From the NCBI RefSeq assembly GCF_017811755.1, contig NZ_JADDJF010000001.1, positions 336,460 to 400,459 on the forward strand: a stretch of 64,000 bases of DNA, given 5' to 3'. The stretch's first letter is position 1; each line of letters begins with the position of its first letter. A program made the position numbers and the translations under genes. A model generated the notes under the pieces. It was not told where the DNA came from. It searched no databases and saw only the letters and a list, made by a program, of their open reading frames with translations. Positions 1 to 9,265 of the stretch are shown here, one piece after another. The DNA is from Pararhodobacter sp. SW119. Lineage in GTDB: Bacteria; Pseudomonadota; Alphaproteobacteria; Rhodobacterales; Rhodobacteraceae.

Positions 1-787
1 AGATCACCGCGCCCGAGGCCATGAGTTCGAGGCAGGCCTCGAGCAGGCGCTTTTCGGTGAACGGGTCGCCGACCTGCACGGTCGGGCGCTTTTCCTCCGC
101 ATCCGCGCCGAACTCGGCCGAGGCCATGGTCGCCCCGCCCACCCCGTCGCGCCCGGTCTTGGCGCCGAGATAGACGACCGGCATTCCGACGCCCGAGGCT
201 GCGGAATAGAAGATCTTGTCGGCATCGGCCAAGCCCGCGGCGAAGGCGTTGACCAGGCAGTTGCCGTTGTAGGCGGAATGAAAGCGCACCTCGCCGCCCA
301 CGTTCGGCACGCCGAAGCAGTTACCGTACTGGCCGATCCCCTCGACCACGCCCTTGACCAGATGCGCGGTGCGCGGATGGTCCGGCGCGCCGAAGGAAAG
401 CGCATTCATCGCCGCAATCGGGCGCGCGCCCATCGTGAAGACATCGCGCAGGATGCCGCCCACACCCGTCGCCGCGCCCTGATGCGGCTCGATATAGCTG
501 GGGTGGTTGTGGCTTTCCATCTTGAAGACAAGGGCCAGACCGTCGCCGATATCCACCAAGCCCGCATTCTCGCCCGGACCGCAGATCACCTGCGGCCCCT
601 CGGTATACAGAGTCCGCAGCCATTTCTTCGACGACTTGTAGGAACAATGCTCGTTCCACATCGCGGAAAAGATGCCGAGTTCGGTGAAACTGGGCTCGCG
701 CCCGATGATCTGCAGGATGCGGTCATATTCATCGGGCTTGAGCCCGTGGGCGGCGACAAGTTCCGGCGTGATCTTCGGTTCGGTCAT
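1..787 (-). CDS. purL: Phosphoribosylformylglycinamidine synthase II, PurL (5' part, runs off window)
   Basis: PurL makes FGAM from FGAR, glutamine-derived ammonia and ATP in de novo purine synthesis, in the cytoplasm. About 262 N-terminal residues are visible; the gene continues leftward past base 1. The small-PurL family is recognised from the N-terminal block ending SYKSSKKWL, the ATP/metal-binding stretch KMESHNHPS, and [16 protein letters not shown]. The short N-terminus fits the small PurL used with separate PurS and PurQ, which are not in the window. The start is the ATG at 785-787, directly followed by [15 protein letters not shown], typical of this subfamily. No partner gene follows on the right; the neighbouring 360 bp hold a candidate small RNA. 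Confidence 0.96.
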   Translation of the reverse strand, partial: MTEPKITPELVAAHGLKPDEYDRILQIIGREPSFTELGIFSAMWNEHCSYKSSKKWLRTLYTEGPQVICGPGENAGLVDIGDGLALVFKMESHNHPSYIEPHQGAATGVGGILRDVFTMGARPIAAMNALSFGAPDHPRTAHLVKGVVEGIGQYGNCFGVPNVGGEVRFHSAYNGNCLVNAFAAGLADADKIFYSAASGVGMPVVYLGAKTGRDGVGGATMASAEFGADAEEKRPTVQVGDPFTEKRLLEACLELMASGAVI

Positions 788-915
788 GGCGGCTGGCAGG
801 TCCCCTGAACGCTTGCGGGCGTCTTAGGGCAATCCGGCCGGCGACGGAAGGCCCTGTCGCCGCGTTCCCGCCGCATGCGGGCGATGGGGCCAGGCGCGAC
901 CGGACGAACGACGCC

Positions 916-943
916 AAAAAAAAGGCCGAGCAGAAGCTCGGCC
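916..943 (-). terminator. Intrinsic terminator (8-bp stem + U8)
   Basis: Perfect inverted repeat GGCCGAGC/GCTCGGCC (924-931 with 936-943) around a 4-nt loop, followed on the minus strand by eight T. It is a classical Rho-independent terminator for leftward transcripts from the lysR side. It also shields purL from read-through. Confidence 0.85.
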
Positions 944-990
944 CAAGTCCAACAGGGAGGTAGAGATATCGGAAGATCCGAATATCTCAG
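916..990 (-). ncRNA. Candidate trans-acting small RNA with two hairpins
   Basis: Read on the minus strand, a hairpin at 963-988 (11 bp stem with one bulged base and a 3-nt loop) is followed by an unpaired stretch reading UACCUCCCUGUUGGACUUG. That is followed by a perfect 8-bp GC hairpin with UUCU loop at 924-943 and a run of eight U. An exposed CCUCCC between two stems, with an intrinsic terminator, is how Hfq-era sRNAs that mask Shine-Dalgarno sequences are built. The 5' end is not determined; I see no convincing promoter. It could instead be the 3' end of the lysR transcript, whose stop is 160 nt upstream, or a processed 3'-UTR sRNA. No known family is claimed. Confidence 0.4.
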
Positions 991-1148
991 CCACTTTGCT
1001 ACATCGAATCACTGAACATGCGCAAGATTTTCATCGCTGCAGTTGCAACATGCCCGGATTGCGTTGCACGCATGCCTCACCTTGGGTTGAGTGATTTCTT
1101 CTGGATGCACGCATGGCAAACGTCTGGCGACTCCGAGGCGAGGCAGCC

Positions 1149-2054
1149 TTACCGCGCCTGATCGATGCTGCGATGGCGGCGATAGGCGATCACTTCCTCC
1201 AGCACGAAATCGCGAAACGCCGTGACCCGTTTGGAGTGCCGCAACTCCTCGGGATAGGCCAGGAAGACCGGCACTTCCGCGCTCTCGACCTCGGGCAGGA
1301 CGCGAACGAGATTGGGAAAATCCTCGGTCAGGTAGTCGGGCAGCAGCCCGATTCCCAGGTTCGCCAACACCGCCTGCAGCACGCCGAAGTAATTGTTGAC
1401 GGTGAAGGTGGACCGGATCGGCAGCATCATCAGTTCGCGGGTGAGTTGCGCCCCCGCCATCACCTGCGCCGCGCCGGGGTTCTGGCTGATCAGCCGGAAA
1501 TTCACCATGTCGACCAGCGAATCCGGGGTGCCGTTCGCACGCAGGTATTCCGGCGTCGCGTAAAGCCGCATGCGCACGCTCATCAGCCGCTTGCGGATCA
1601 GGTCGGCCTGGCTCGGCTCCTTCATGCGGATGGCGACATCGGCCTCGCGCATGGGCAGGTCCAGGACGCGCTCCTCCAGCATCAGGTCGATCTTCAACTC
1701 GGGGTGGCGGGCATAAAGCGCGGGTAGCCGCGGGGCCAGCCACAGGGTGCCGAACGCGGTGGTAGTGGTCACCCGCAACTCGCCGAAAACCTCTTCTTCG
1801 CTGTCGCGGATGCGCGCCGCGGCGGCTTCCAGGCGCTTGGACATCGAACTCGTCGCATCGAACAGAAGTTCGCCCTGCTCGGTCAGGATCAAGCCGCGCG
1901 CGTGGCGACGAAAGAGGGTGGTATCCAGCGACTCCTCCAGCGCGCGGATCTGCCGGCTGACCGCTGACTGGCTCAAGGCCAGCGAGTCGCCGGCATGCGT
2001 CAGGCTGCCGGCTTCGGCGACCGCGTGGAAGATCCTAAGCTTGTCCCAATCCAT
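1149..2054 (-). CDS. LysR-family transcriptional regulator
   Basis: 301-residue DNA-binding regulator. The N-terminal winged helix-turn-helix spans residues 1-60 (MDWDKLRIFHAVAEAGSLTHA, SQSAVSRQIRALEESL); a linker helix and a two-lobed effector domain, about 90-295, follow. Length and architecture are normal for the family. It is transcribed divergently from the indolepyruvate oxidoreductase gene at 2220, with 165 bp between the starts. Local control of that gene and autoregulation are therefore plausible, but the inducer cannot be read from the sequence. An inverted repeat AAGCAC-N9-GTGCTT lies just upstream (2076-2096). Start ATG at 2052-2054. The family is certain, the specific role is not. 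Confidence 0.93.
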   Translation of the reverse strand: MDWDKLRIFHAVAEAGSLTHAGDSLALSQSAVSRQIRALEESLDTTLFRRHARGLILTEQGELLFDATSSMSKRLEAAAARIRDSEEEVFGELRVTTTTAFGTLWLAPRLPALYARHPELKIDLMLEERVLDLPMREADVAIRMKEPSQADLIRKRLMSVRMRLYATPEYLRANGTPDSLVDMVNFRLISQNPGAAQVMAGAQLTRELMMLPIRSTFTVNNYFGVLQAVLANLGIGLLPDYLTEDFPNLVRVLPEVESAEVPVFLAYPEELRHSKRVTAFRDFVLEEVIAYRRHRSIDQAR

Positions 2055-2075
2055 GGCGTCACATCATTGCGGTTG

Positions 2076-2096
2076 AAGCACGTGTCGGTTGTGCTT
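2076..2096. promoter_or_regulatory. Candidate LysR operator
   Basis: Inverted repeat AAGCAC-N9-GTGCTT between the divergent lysR-type gene and the oxidoreductase gene, 22 bp from the lysR start. Size and position fit a LysR-type recognition site. The assignment is by context only. A second dyad, GGGTCA-N7-TGACCC, lies nearer the oxidoreductase start at about 2154-2172. Confidence 0.35.
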
Positions 2097-2219
2097 TCTT
2101 CTAGGTCAGAAGCGTTGGTCACGAAAGCGCCGATTGACCGAAAAGCGCTTTAAGGGTCAGTGTTTTTGACCCATAGTGCCGGCGCAGACTGGAACGCGGC
2201 CGCCTGGGAGGACGGGATC

Positions 2220-5200
2220 ATGGGAAAATCGCACTTCACCCTCGAGGACCGCTTCGACCTGGAAAGTTCGCCGGTTCTTCTCAACGGCACACAGGCGCTG
2301 GTCCGGTTGATGCTGGCGCAGGCCGCGCGCGACCGGGCGGAGGGGCTGAACACCGCAGGCTACGTCACCGGCTACCGCGGCTCGCCCCTTGGCGCGGTCG
2401 ACCAGCAGATGAGCCGCGCGCGCAAGCATCTCGACGCCGCGAACGTCCGTTTTCAGGAGGGACTGAACGAGGATCTCGCCGCCACCGCCATCTGGGGCGC
2501 CCAACAGGCCGAGTTGCGCGGCGAGGGGGTCTATGACGGGGTCTTCGCGCTCTGGTACGGCAAGGGGCCGGGGGTGGACCGCTCCGGCGACGTGATGCGC
2601 CACGCCAACATGGCCGGCACCTCGCCCAATGGCGGCGTCCTGATGGCGATGGGTGACGACCATACCGGCGAATCCTCGACCGTGCTGCATCAGTCCGACT
2701 GGGCGATGGTCGATGCCTACATCCCCGTCCTGTCACCCGCCGGCGTACAGGAGGTGCTGGATTTCGGCCACTACGGCTACGCGCTCAGCCGGTTTGCCGG
2801 GCTCTGGGTCGGCCTGAAGACGATGAAGGACACGATCGAGGCGACGGCGGTGGTGGACGGAAACCCGCACCGCCTGCAGTTCGTGACCCCCGACTTTCCC
2901 CTGCCCGAGGGCGGGCTGAACATCCGGCTTCAGGATACGCCGCACGCGCAGGAAGCGCGGATCATCGACCACAAGCGCTTCGCCGCCGAAGCCTTCGCGC
3001 GCGCCAACCGGATCGACAAGCGCGTCTGGGGGCGGCCCGGCGCAAAGATCGGTCTGGTCGCAGCGGGCAAGAACTGGCTGGATCTGGTTCACGCGCTGGG
3101 CCTTCTGGGCATAGACCAGGCGCAGGCGGAAAACCTGGGGATCGCCACTTACAAGATCGGGCAGACTTGGCCGCTGGACACGCAAAGCTTCCTGGAATTC
3201 GCCGACGGCCTCGACCTGATCATCGTGGTCGAGGAAAAGCGCAAGCTGATCGAGGTCCAGATCAAGGAGGCGCTGTTCGACGACCGCCAGGGCCGCCGTG
3301 TCTATGGCTGGCACAAGGGCAGCGCGCGCGAGAACGGCCAAAGGGTCGAGCTTTTCCCGACGCGCTACGCCCTCGACCCCGTGATGATCGCCGAAAAGCT
3401 GGCCCAGATCCTGATCGAGGAGGGGCGCGAAACCGACGCGCTGCGCGAAGGCCTTGCCCGCATCCGCGAGGCGCAGCGCGCCGACAACGCGCCGGAACTG
3501 GCCGCGCGGTTGCCCTATTTCTGCTCGGGCTGCCCGCACAACACCTCGACCCGCGTGCCCGAGGGCAGCCGCGCCTATGCCGGGATCGGCTGCCACTACA
3601 TGGCGCAATGGATGGACCGCGAAACCCTGGGCTTCACCCATATGGGCGGCGAGGGCGCGAACTGGATCGGCGAGGCGCCGTTTTCGACCCGCAAGCACGT
3701 CTTCCAGAACCTGGGCGACGGGACCTACAACCATTCCGGCATCCAGGCGATCCGCGCCGCCGTCGCGGCTGGCACCAACATCACCTACAAGATCCTCTTC
3801 AACGACGCCGTCGCCATGACCGGCGGCCAGAAGAACGAGGGCGGGCTGACCGCCGCACGCATCGCGCACGAACTGAAAGCCATGGGAATCAAGCACCTCG
3901 CCGTGGTGCACGACGAAAAGGAAACACCGGACTTTTCCGAGTTTCCCGCCGGGATCGAGACCCACGAACGCGCCGACCTGATGGCCGTGCAGCGCCGCTT
4001 CGCCGAAATCGACGGCGTCTCGGCCATCGTCTACGCCCAGACCTGCGCCGCCGAAAAGCGCCGCCGCCGCAAGCGCGGCACCTTCCCCGACCCCGACCAG
4101 CGCGTCTTCATCAACACCGATGTCTGCGAAGGCTGCGGCGATTGCGGCGTGCAGTCGAACTGCGTCTCGATCGTGCCGGTGGAGACCGAACTGGGCCGCA
4201 AGCGCGCCATCGACCAGTCGTCCTGCAACAAGGACTTCTCCTGCCTCAAGGGGTTCTGCCCCTCCTTCGTGACGCTGAAGGGCGCCAAGGTAAAAAAGGC
4301 CGCGACCCAGACGTTGGACCTGCCGGACCTGCCCGAACCCACGCTGCCGGCCATCGACGGCACGCACAATGTGGTCATCACCGGCGTCGGCGGCACCGGC
4401 GTCGTCACCATCGGCGCGGTGCTGGCGCAGGCCGCGCATATCGACGGCAAGGGGGCTGCGATGATGGAAATGGCGGGCCTCGCGCAGAAGGGCGGCGCCG
4501 TCCACATCCATTGCCGCATCGCCAACCGCCCCGAGGATATCAGCGCCGTGCGCGTCGCCGTGGGCGAGGCCGATGCGGTGATCGGCGGCGATCTGGTCGT
4601 CACCGGCGGCGCGCGCACGCTGGGCCTGATGCGCACCGGGCGCACCGGCGCCGCCGTCAACGCGCATGAAATCATCACCGGCAGCTTCACGCGCGACACA
4701 GAATTCCGCCTGCCGATCAAGGGCCTGCGGCTTTCCCTTGAGGCGCGACTTCAGGATCGTCTGGCACTCTTCGATGCCTCGGAACTGGCGCGCGTGGCAC
4801 TGGGCGATTCGATCTTTTCCAACATGATCGTCTTCGGCGCCGCCTGGCAGATGGGCCTGATCCCGGTCGGGCTGGCCGCCATTCGCCAGGCGATCGAGAT
4901 CAACGGCGCGGCGGTGGAACCCAACCTCCGCGCGTTCGAGATCGGGCGCTGGGCCGTCGTGCAGCCCGACGCGGCCGAGGCGCTGCTACGTCCCCAGGCC
5001 ACACCGGCTACCGCCGTCGACCCGGTCGAGTTTCGCGCCCGGCACCTCGTCGCCTATCAGGGCAAGCGGCTGGCCCGGCGCTACCGGCGCATGCTGGACG
5101 GGATCGACGACGCGGGCCTGCGCGATGCGGTCGCGCGCGGCTATCACAAGCTGCTGGCCTACAAGGACGAGTACGAGGTCGCGCGCCTGCACCTCTCGAC

Positions 5201-5636
5201 CCTCGACAAGGCGCGCGAGACTTTCGACGGCGGCTTCTCCGTCGAATATCACCTCGCCCCCCCGATCCTGTCGCGCCCCGGCGCGGACGGGCGCCCCCGC
5301 AAGCGCCGCTTCGGCCCCGCCATGGGGCGCGCCTTCCGGCTTCTCGCGCCGATGAAGGTGCTGCGCGGCACGCCGCTCGACCCGTTCGGCTACAGCGCGG
5401 AGCGAAAGATGGAACGCGCGCTGATCCGCGAGTACGAATCCGACATGGCGGATCTGTTGCCCAAGGTCACGCCGCAAACGCGCGATCTGGTGCTGGAACT
5501 GTCGCTGCTGCCCTTGCAGATCCGCGGCTTCGGCCCGGTGAAGGAGGCCAACGCCAAGGCCGCCGCGCATCGGCGCGCCGAGTTGCTGCGCGCCATCGCG
5601 CAGGGCGGCGCGCCCGTGCCGATGGCGGCGGAATGA
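2220..5636 (+). CDS. Indolepyruvate ferredoxin oxidoreductase family protein, fused single chain (copy 1)
   Basis: 1138-residue homodimer-type 2-oxoacid oxidoreductase that oxidatively decarboxylates arylpyruvates (transamination products of aromatic amino acids) to acyl-CoA. The order is an N-terminal TPP-dependent alpha region, a TPP-binding region around YFCSGCPHNTSTRVPEG, a cysteine cluster (C636, C639, C642, C648 and C669, C675, C680, from CEGCGDC and SCNKDFSCLKGFCPS) for an Fe-S centre, and a C-terminal gamma domain starting GVGGTGVVTIGAV. I chose ATG 2220 because GGAGG lies at 2206-2210; an upstream GTG at 2160 lacks a site. It is divergent from a LysR gene. A paralogue (51526-54951) is in the same window. 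The exact substrate is inferred from the family. Confidence 0.9.
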   Translation: MGKSHFTLEDRFDLESSPVLLNGTQALVRLMLAQAARDRAEGLNTAGYVTGYRGSPLGAVDQQMSRARKHLDAANVRFQEGLNEDLAATAIWGAQQAELRGEGVYDGVFALWYGKGPGVDRSGDVMRHANMAGTSPNGGVLMAMGDDHTGESSTVLHQSDWAMVDAYIPVLSPAGVQEVLDFGHYGYALSRFAGLWVGLKTMKDTIEATAVVDGNPHRLQFVTPDFPLPEGGLNIRLQDTPHAQEARIIDHKRFAAEAFARANRIDKRVWGRPGAKIGLVAAGKNWLDLVHALGLLGIDQAQAENLGIATYKIGQTWPLDTQSFLEFADGLDLIIVVEEKRKLIEVQIKEALFDDRQGRRVYGWHKGSARENGQRVELFPTRYALDPVMIAEKLAQILIEEGRETDALREGLARIREAQRADNAPELAARLPYFCSGCPHNTSTRVPEGSRAYAGIGCHYMAQWMDRETLGFTHMGGEGANWIGEAPFSTRKHVFQNLGDGTYNHSGIQAIRAAVAAGTNITYKILFNDAVAMTGGQKNEGGLTAARIAHELKAMGIKHLAVVHDEKETPDFSEFPAGIETHERADLMAVQRRFAEIDGVSAIVYAQTCAAEKRRRRKRGTFPDPDQRVFINTDVCEGCGDCGVQSNCVSIVPVETELGRKRAIDQSSCNKDFSCLKGFCPSFVTLKGAKVKKAATQTLDLPDLPEPTLPAIDGTHNVVITGVGGTGVVTIGAVLAQAAHIDGKGAAMMEMAGLAQKGGAVHIHCRIANRPEDISAVRVAVGEADAVIGGDLVVTGGARTLGLMRTGRTGAAVNAHEIITGSFTRDTEFRLPIKGLRLSLEARLQDRLALFDASELARVALGDSIFSNMIVFGAAWQMGLIPVGLAAIRQAIEINGAAVEPNLRAFEIGRWAVVQPDAAEALLRPQATPATAVDPVEFRARHLVAYQGKRLARRYRRMLDGIDDAGLRDAVARGYHKLLAYKDEYEVARLHLSTLDKARETFDGGFSVEYHLAPPILSRPGADGRPRKRRFGPAMGRAFRLLAPMKVLRGTPLDPFGYSAERKMERALIREYESDMADLLPKVTPQTRDLVLELSLLPLQIRGFGPVKEANAKAAAHRRAELLRAIAQGGAPVPMAAE

Positions 5637-5717
5637 TGCCAGAGCCGCGAAAACAAATGGATTTTGTGCCCGCTCCTGCCTAAGACTGGCCGCGACAACG
5701 CGGCGGAGGGCGGGCGC

Positions 5718-6530
5718 ATGGCGGTGGGCGTGTTCGATTCGGGGCTGGGCGGGCTGACGGTGCTGGCCGCGCTGGAAAAGCGTCTGCCCGACGTGCCCTT
5801 CGTCTATCTCGGCGACAACGCCCACACCCCCTATGGGGTGCGCGAGGCCGACGAGATCTTCGCGCTGACCTGCGCCGGGGTGGAACGCCTGTGGGCCGAG
5901 GGCTGCGATCTGGTCATCCTGGCCTGCAACACTGCCTCCGCCGCCGCGCTGAGACGTATGCAGGAGACCTGGGTGCCGGCGGAAAAACGCGTCCTCGGCG
6001 TCTTCGTCCCGCTGATCGAGGCGCTGACCGAACGCCAATGGGGCGACAACTCCCCCCCGCGCGAGGTAGCGGTGAAGCATGTCGCGCTTTTCGCGACCCC
6101 CGCCACGGTACAAAGCCGCGCCTTCCAGCGCGAACTCGCGTTCCGCGCCATCGGGGTAGATGTCGAGGCGCAGCCCTGCGGCGGTGTCGTCGACGCGATC
6201 GAGGAAGCCGACATGTTGCTGGCCGAGGCGCTGGTCCATTCCCATGTCGCCGCGCTGAAGCGCCGGATGCCGCGCCCCGACGCGGCGGTGCTGGGCTGCA
6301 CGCATTATCCCCTGCTGGAGCCCGTCTTCCGCGCCGCAATTGGCGCCGAGGTCGCGGTCTATTCGCAACCCGACATCGTCGCGGCAAGCCTCGAGGATTA
6401 TCTGCGCCGCCATCCCGACATGCTGGGCACGGGCGCGGAAAGCCGCTTTCTGACCACCGGCGATCCGATCGCCGTGGGCCACCGCGCGACGATCTTCCTG
6501 CGCCGCGCCATCGCGTTCGAACCCGCCTGA
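5718..6530 (+). CDS. murI: Glutamate racemase MurI
   Basis: Cytoplasmic, cofactor-independent racemase giving D-glutamate for peptidoglycan. 270 residues, normal length. Catalytic features visible: FDSGLGG with D7/S8 in the first strand, the first catalytic cysteine C70 in ILACNTAS, and the second, C194, in [19 protein letters not shown] near residue 32 is also family-typical. Start ATG 5718 has GGAGGG at 5705-5710; an in-frame start further upstream at 5664 has no such site. The gene follows the oxidoreductase by 81 bp on the same strand, which may be read-through rather than functional coupling. Confidence 0.96.
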   Translation: MAVGVFDSGLGGLTVLAALEKRLPDVPFVYLGDNAHTPYGVREADEIFALTCAGVERLWAEGCDLVILACNTASAAALRRMQETWVPAEKRVLGVFVPLIEALTERQWGDNSPPREVAVKHVALFATPATVQSRAFQRELAFRAIGVDVEAQPCGGVVDAIEEADMLLAEALVHSHVAALKRRMPRPDAAVLGCTHYPLLEPVFRAAIGAEVAVYSQPDIVAASLEDYLRRHPDMLGTGAESRFLTTGDPIAVGHRATIFLRRAIAFEPA

Positions 6531-6624
6531 ACGCTGACCTGAACGCTTGCCAGACGCGGCATCTGCGCGCAGTCTGGGCCCGCAACCGACTGGCAACCGA
6601 CTGACAACCGACGGAGGGGCCGCG

Positions 6625-6924
6625 ATGAGCCGCATGGAAGACGACACACCCGGACCCCAGCGCGACGACGACCCGATGCCGCGCGAGGTCTGGCCCCGCA
6701 TCCTGTGGATCATCGTCATCGCCGCGATGATCAGCCTGGCGCAGACGATCCTGGTGGTCGTGGCGGTGCTGCAGATCCTGATCATGCTGACCAACCGCGG
6801 CAAGCCGAACGAGGAACTGGCCGATTTCGGCTGCATGGTCGGCGCCTGGATCGCCAAGGCCGCGCGCTTCCAGTCGGCGGCCAGCGACATCAAGCCCTGG
6901 CCCTGGACGCCGATGGGGTCCTGA
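6625..6924 (+). CDS. DUF4389 small membrane protein
   Basis: 99 residues. A charged N-terminus of about 25 residues is followed by a long hydrophobic stretch, residues 30-58 (RILWIIVIAAMISLAQTIL and following), then NEELADFGCMVGAWIAKAARF and a C-terminal PWPWTPMG. These features match the DUF4389 family, whose members end in a similar Pro/Phe/Trp-rich tail. Function is unknown. The start is ATG 6625 with GGAGG at 6613-6617. The spacer from murI (94 bp) contains three tandem ACCGACTGRCA-like units (about 6588-6612). It may be co-transcribed with murI. Confidence 0.75.
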   Translation: MSRMEDDTPGPQRDDDPMPREVWPRILWIIVIAAMISLAQTILVVVAVLQILIMLTNRGKPNEELADFGCMVGAWIAKAARFQSAASDIKPWPWTPMGS

Positions 6925-6949
6925 GCCGCCCGCCCCCTTGGCAGGGCAG

Positions 6950-7011
6950 GCGTCCAAGGTTGGACGCTTTGGCAGGGTATTGATCCGAAAGGATTATTCG
7001 GCCTCGTTAAC
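6950..7011 (+). repeat. Palindrome-TTAACC element, copy A
   Basis: 8-bp arms GCGTCCAA/TTGGACGC around GG (6950-6967). TTAA of GTTAACC ends at 7010, 51.5 bp from the palindrome centre. After TTAACC comes GCAATGAAACTTTC, identical to the copy near 27.3 kb. A direct repeat TTGGCAGGG flanks the palindrome (6938-6946 and 6969-6977). It lies between the convergent DUF4389 and hutC genes. Confidence 0.6.
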
Positions 7012-7143
7012 CGCAATGAAACTTTCGGACCGCACCTGCAGGCCGGAAGTTAAAAAACCGTTGCGATTTACACGATTTACAAATGACTTCATGAGGTTGC
7101 GGCGCAATGCGCACTGCGCGTACCCCCGCCTCGGGCCGCGATG

Positions 7144-7836
7144 TCAGAGCGTCGCGTCCACACGGTGGCCGGGCGCGTAGGTCAGCCGGACGAAGGTGAT
7201 CGGCGCGGCCTCGGTCCGGGTGGTGCGTTCGATGGCCAGCAGCGCGTCGCCTTCGGCGCAGTCCAGCCAGCGCGCCGCCTGCGTATCGGCGGGCCGGGCG
7301 GTAAACCCGATGGTCCCGTCCGAATAGGGCACGTTCCGCACGAGCCATTCGTTGGCGCTGACGCTCGTGAATTCGGCCTGCACGGGCGGCGCGACCGCCG
7401 GGTTGAGCCAGCGATCCTCCAGGCAGAAGGGGCGGTCGTCGGCCAGGTGCAGCGCGATCACGTGGCGCATCGGCGGGCCTGCCGGCCAGTCGAGCGTTGC
7501 GCAGACCTCGGGCGGCGGCGGGCGCGGCGCGTCATCGATCAGCCGGTAGCCATGGCGCTGCCCGCGTTCCTCGACATTCTGGCGGATGATGGCGATGTCG
7601 AACGTGGCCTTGCGCACCGGCGTGACCGGCACGCGCGTGCCGCCCTTGCGCTTGCGCTCCAAGAGGCCGGCCTCGGCCAGGTCACGCAGGGCGCGGTTCA
7701 CGGTGGCGCGGGCGCAGCCCAGTTCGGTGGCCAGTTCCGCCTCGTCGGGGATGCGCGCGCCGGGGGGCCAGGTGCCGGCGCGGATCCGCCGCAAAGCCTC
7801 GGCGCGGATCGCCTGCCAGGTCACCGTCCGGTCCAT
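7144..7836 (-). CDS. hutC: HutC, GntR-family repressor of histidine utilisation
   Basis: 230 residues. The N-terminal GntR winged helix (about 5-70, with GARIPDEAELATELGCARATVNRAL) is followed by a UTRA ligand-binding domain (about 90-228). In hut systems HutC senses urocanate and releases DNA. It is encoded directly after hutF, whose TGA shares one base with this ATG (TGATG). It is thus translationally coupled and negatively autoregulated if the dyad in the hutF-hutI gap is its operator. The assignment rests on the family and on its place inside the hut cluster. Confidence 0.92.
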   Translation of the reverse strand: MDRTVTWQAIRAEALRRIRAGTWPPGARIPDEAELATELGCARATVNRALRDLAEAGLLERKRKGGTRVPVTPVRKATFDIAIIRQNVEERGQRHGYRLIDDAPRPPPPEVCATLDWPAGPPMRHVIALHLADDRPFCLEDRWLNPAVAPPVQAEFTSVSANEWLVRNVPYSDGTIGFTARPADTQAARWLDCAEGDALLAIERTTRTEAAPITFVRLTYAPGHRVDATL

Positions 7837-9200
7837 CAGAGCGCCCGCAACCGCCGCAGCGTCGCGCGGTAGGCGCGTTCAATACGCTCGCGCGCGACAT
7901 GCCGACCGTCCCGCACCCTGTGCCGGCCGGCGGCCCAGACATCGCTGACCGCGCGGTCGTCGCCGGCAAAGATCCACGCATCGAGCAGCGTGTCGCCGGT
8001 CCGCCCCTCCAGATCGACATGGGTGCTGTCGAGCGCCAGCAGATCCGCCAGCTTCCCCTCGGCCAGCACGCCGGCGTCGCGGCCGGCGGCTTGCGCGCCG
8101 CCGCGCGCGACGCCGTCCAGCAGCACGCGGCCGGTCGACATCTCGGTGGTGGCCAGCGCCGCGCGCGACCGGTCCCGCAACCGTTGCGAATAGTCCAGCG
8201 TGCGCAATTCCTCGGAAAGCGCGATGCGGATGTTGCTGTCCGACCCCACGCCGAACGCCCCGCCCGCGCCAGTCCAGGCGACGCCGTCGAAGATGCCGTC
8301 GCCGAGGCTCGATTCGGTGATCGGGCAGAGACCGGCGACGGCGCCGGTCGCCGCCAGCGCCAGCGTCTCGGCGCGTTCCATCTGCGTGCAGTGGATCAGG
8401 CACCAGTTTGGGTCCACGGCCGCGTTGGCCAGCAGCCATTCGGTCGGGCGGGCGCTTCGGGCGGCCTGCACCTCCTCGACCTCGGCCACCTGTTCGGCCA
8501 GATGCATGTGCAGCGGTGCGCCGGGGCGCAGGTCCATGCAGGCCGCCAACCCCTCGGGCGAGACGGCGCGCAGGCTGTGCGGCGCGACGCCGAGGCGCGT
8601 ATCGGCGGGCAGGGGGGTCAGCGCCGCTTCCGCCTGTTCGACCAGCGCCGCGAACCGCGAGGGGTCATTGCCGAAGCGGATCTGCCCTGGCCCCAGCGGC
8701 CGGCGGTCGCAGCCCCCGAATTCATAGAGGACGGGCAGCAGCGTCAGCCCGATTCCGGTCTCCTGCGTCGCGGCGGCGATGCGTTCGGACATCTCCGCCA
8801 GCCGGGCATAGGGCGTGCCGCCGGGGGCGTGGTGCAGGTAGTGGAACTCCACGTTGCAGGCATAGCCCGCCTCCATCATCTCCATCTGCACGAAGGCGGC
8901 GATGGCCTGCACGTCCTCGGGCGTCAGGCGGTCGAGGAAGCGGAACATTAGCTGCCGCCAGGTCCAGAACGTGTCGCGCGGGTCGGGGCCGCGGCGTTCG
9001 GTCAGGCCGGCCATCGCCCGCTGAAACGCATGGCTGTGCAGGTTGGCGGGCGCCGGCAGCAGGGCGCCGACGCGCTGCGCGCCGGGCTGGGGCAGGGTGC
9101 CCGGCTCGATCCCGGCGATCCGGTCGCCCGCGATCTCCAGCGTCACGTCTTGCGCCCAACCCTTTGCCAGAAGCGCCTGTTCGGCCCAGATCGTCTGCAT
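7836..9200 (-). CDS. hutF: Formimidoylglutamate deiminase HutF
   Basis: 454-residue amidohydrolase-superfamily enzyme that hydrolyses N-formimidoyl-L-glutamate to N-formyl-L-glutamate and ammonia, the first step of the two-step branch completed by HutG. Metal ligands are visible in [14 protein letters not shown] (HxH), LHMHLAEQ and [27 protein letters not shown] carries the catalytic-site Asp region. Start ATG 9198-9200 has GGGGAG just upstream. It is divergent from hutI across a 65-bp control region. Having HutF plus HutG excludes the single-step formimidoylglutamase route. Confidence 0.95.
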   Translation of the reverse strand: MQTIWAEQALLAKGWAQDVTLEIAGDRIAGIEPGTLPQPGAQRVGALLPAPANLHSHAFQRAMAGLTERRGPDPRDTFWTWRQLMFRFLDRLTPEDVQAIAAFVQMEMMEAGYACNVEFHYLHHAPGGTPYARLAEMSERIAAATQETGIGLTLLPVLYEFGGCDRRPLGPGQIRFGNDPSRFAALVEQAEAALTPLPADTRLGVAPHSLRAVSPEGLAACMDLRPGAPLHMHLAEQVAEVEEVQAARSARPTEWLLANAAVDPNWCLIHCTQMERAETLALAATGAVAGLCPITESSLGDGIFDGVAWTGAGGAFGVGSDSNIRIALSEELRTLDYSQRLRDRSRAALATTEMSTGRVLLDGVARGGAQAAGRDAGVLAEGKLADLLALDSTHVDLEGRTGDTLLDAWIFAGDDRAVSDVWAAGRHRVRDGRHVARERIERAYRATLRRLRAL

Positions 9201-9212
9201 GCGTCTCCCCCA

Positions 9213-9240
9213 TTGACTCGATAATAAGTATAGACATAAT
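9213..9240 (+). promoter_or_regulatory. hut promoter with probable HutC operator in the spacer
   Basis: TTGACT (9213-9218), 16 bp, CATAAT (9235-9240) form a near-consensus sigma-70-type promoter pointing at hutI. Its spacer holds the dyad TANGTNTANACNTA (9225-9238), 10 of 14 positions symmetric and close to the TGTATATACA core known for HutC sites. A repressor here would occlude RNA polymerase, and it also lies in the leader of hutF. The region is conspicuously AT-rich compared with its surroundings. Confidence 0.65.
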
Positions 9241-9265
9241 TATCCAAGATGAAGGGGGAATCAAG

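Noticed and set aside
824..1012. Minus-strand small frame MIRCSKVAEIFGS over the sRNA region
   Set aside because: It runs through the intrinsic terminator at 916-943 and has no ribosome site.
1018..1158. 46-codon plus-strand frame starting MRKIFIAAVATC, looking like a signal peptide
   Set aside because: No ribosome-binding site, it overlaps the lysR 3' end, and the remainder has no protein character.
7007..7012. TTAACC motifs as genuine CtrA binding sites
   Set aside because: The full TTAA-N7-TTAAC pair is not met in any copy and the sites lie between gene ends, not before starts; kept only as an alternative explanation.
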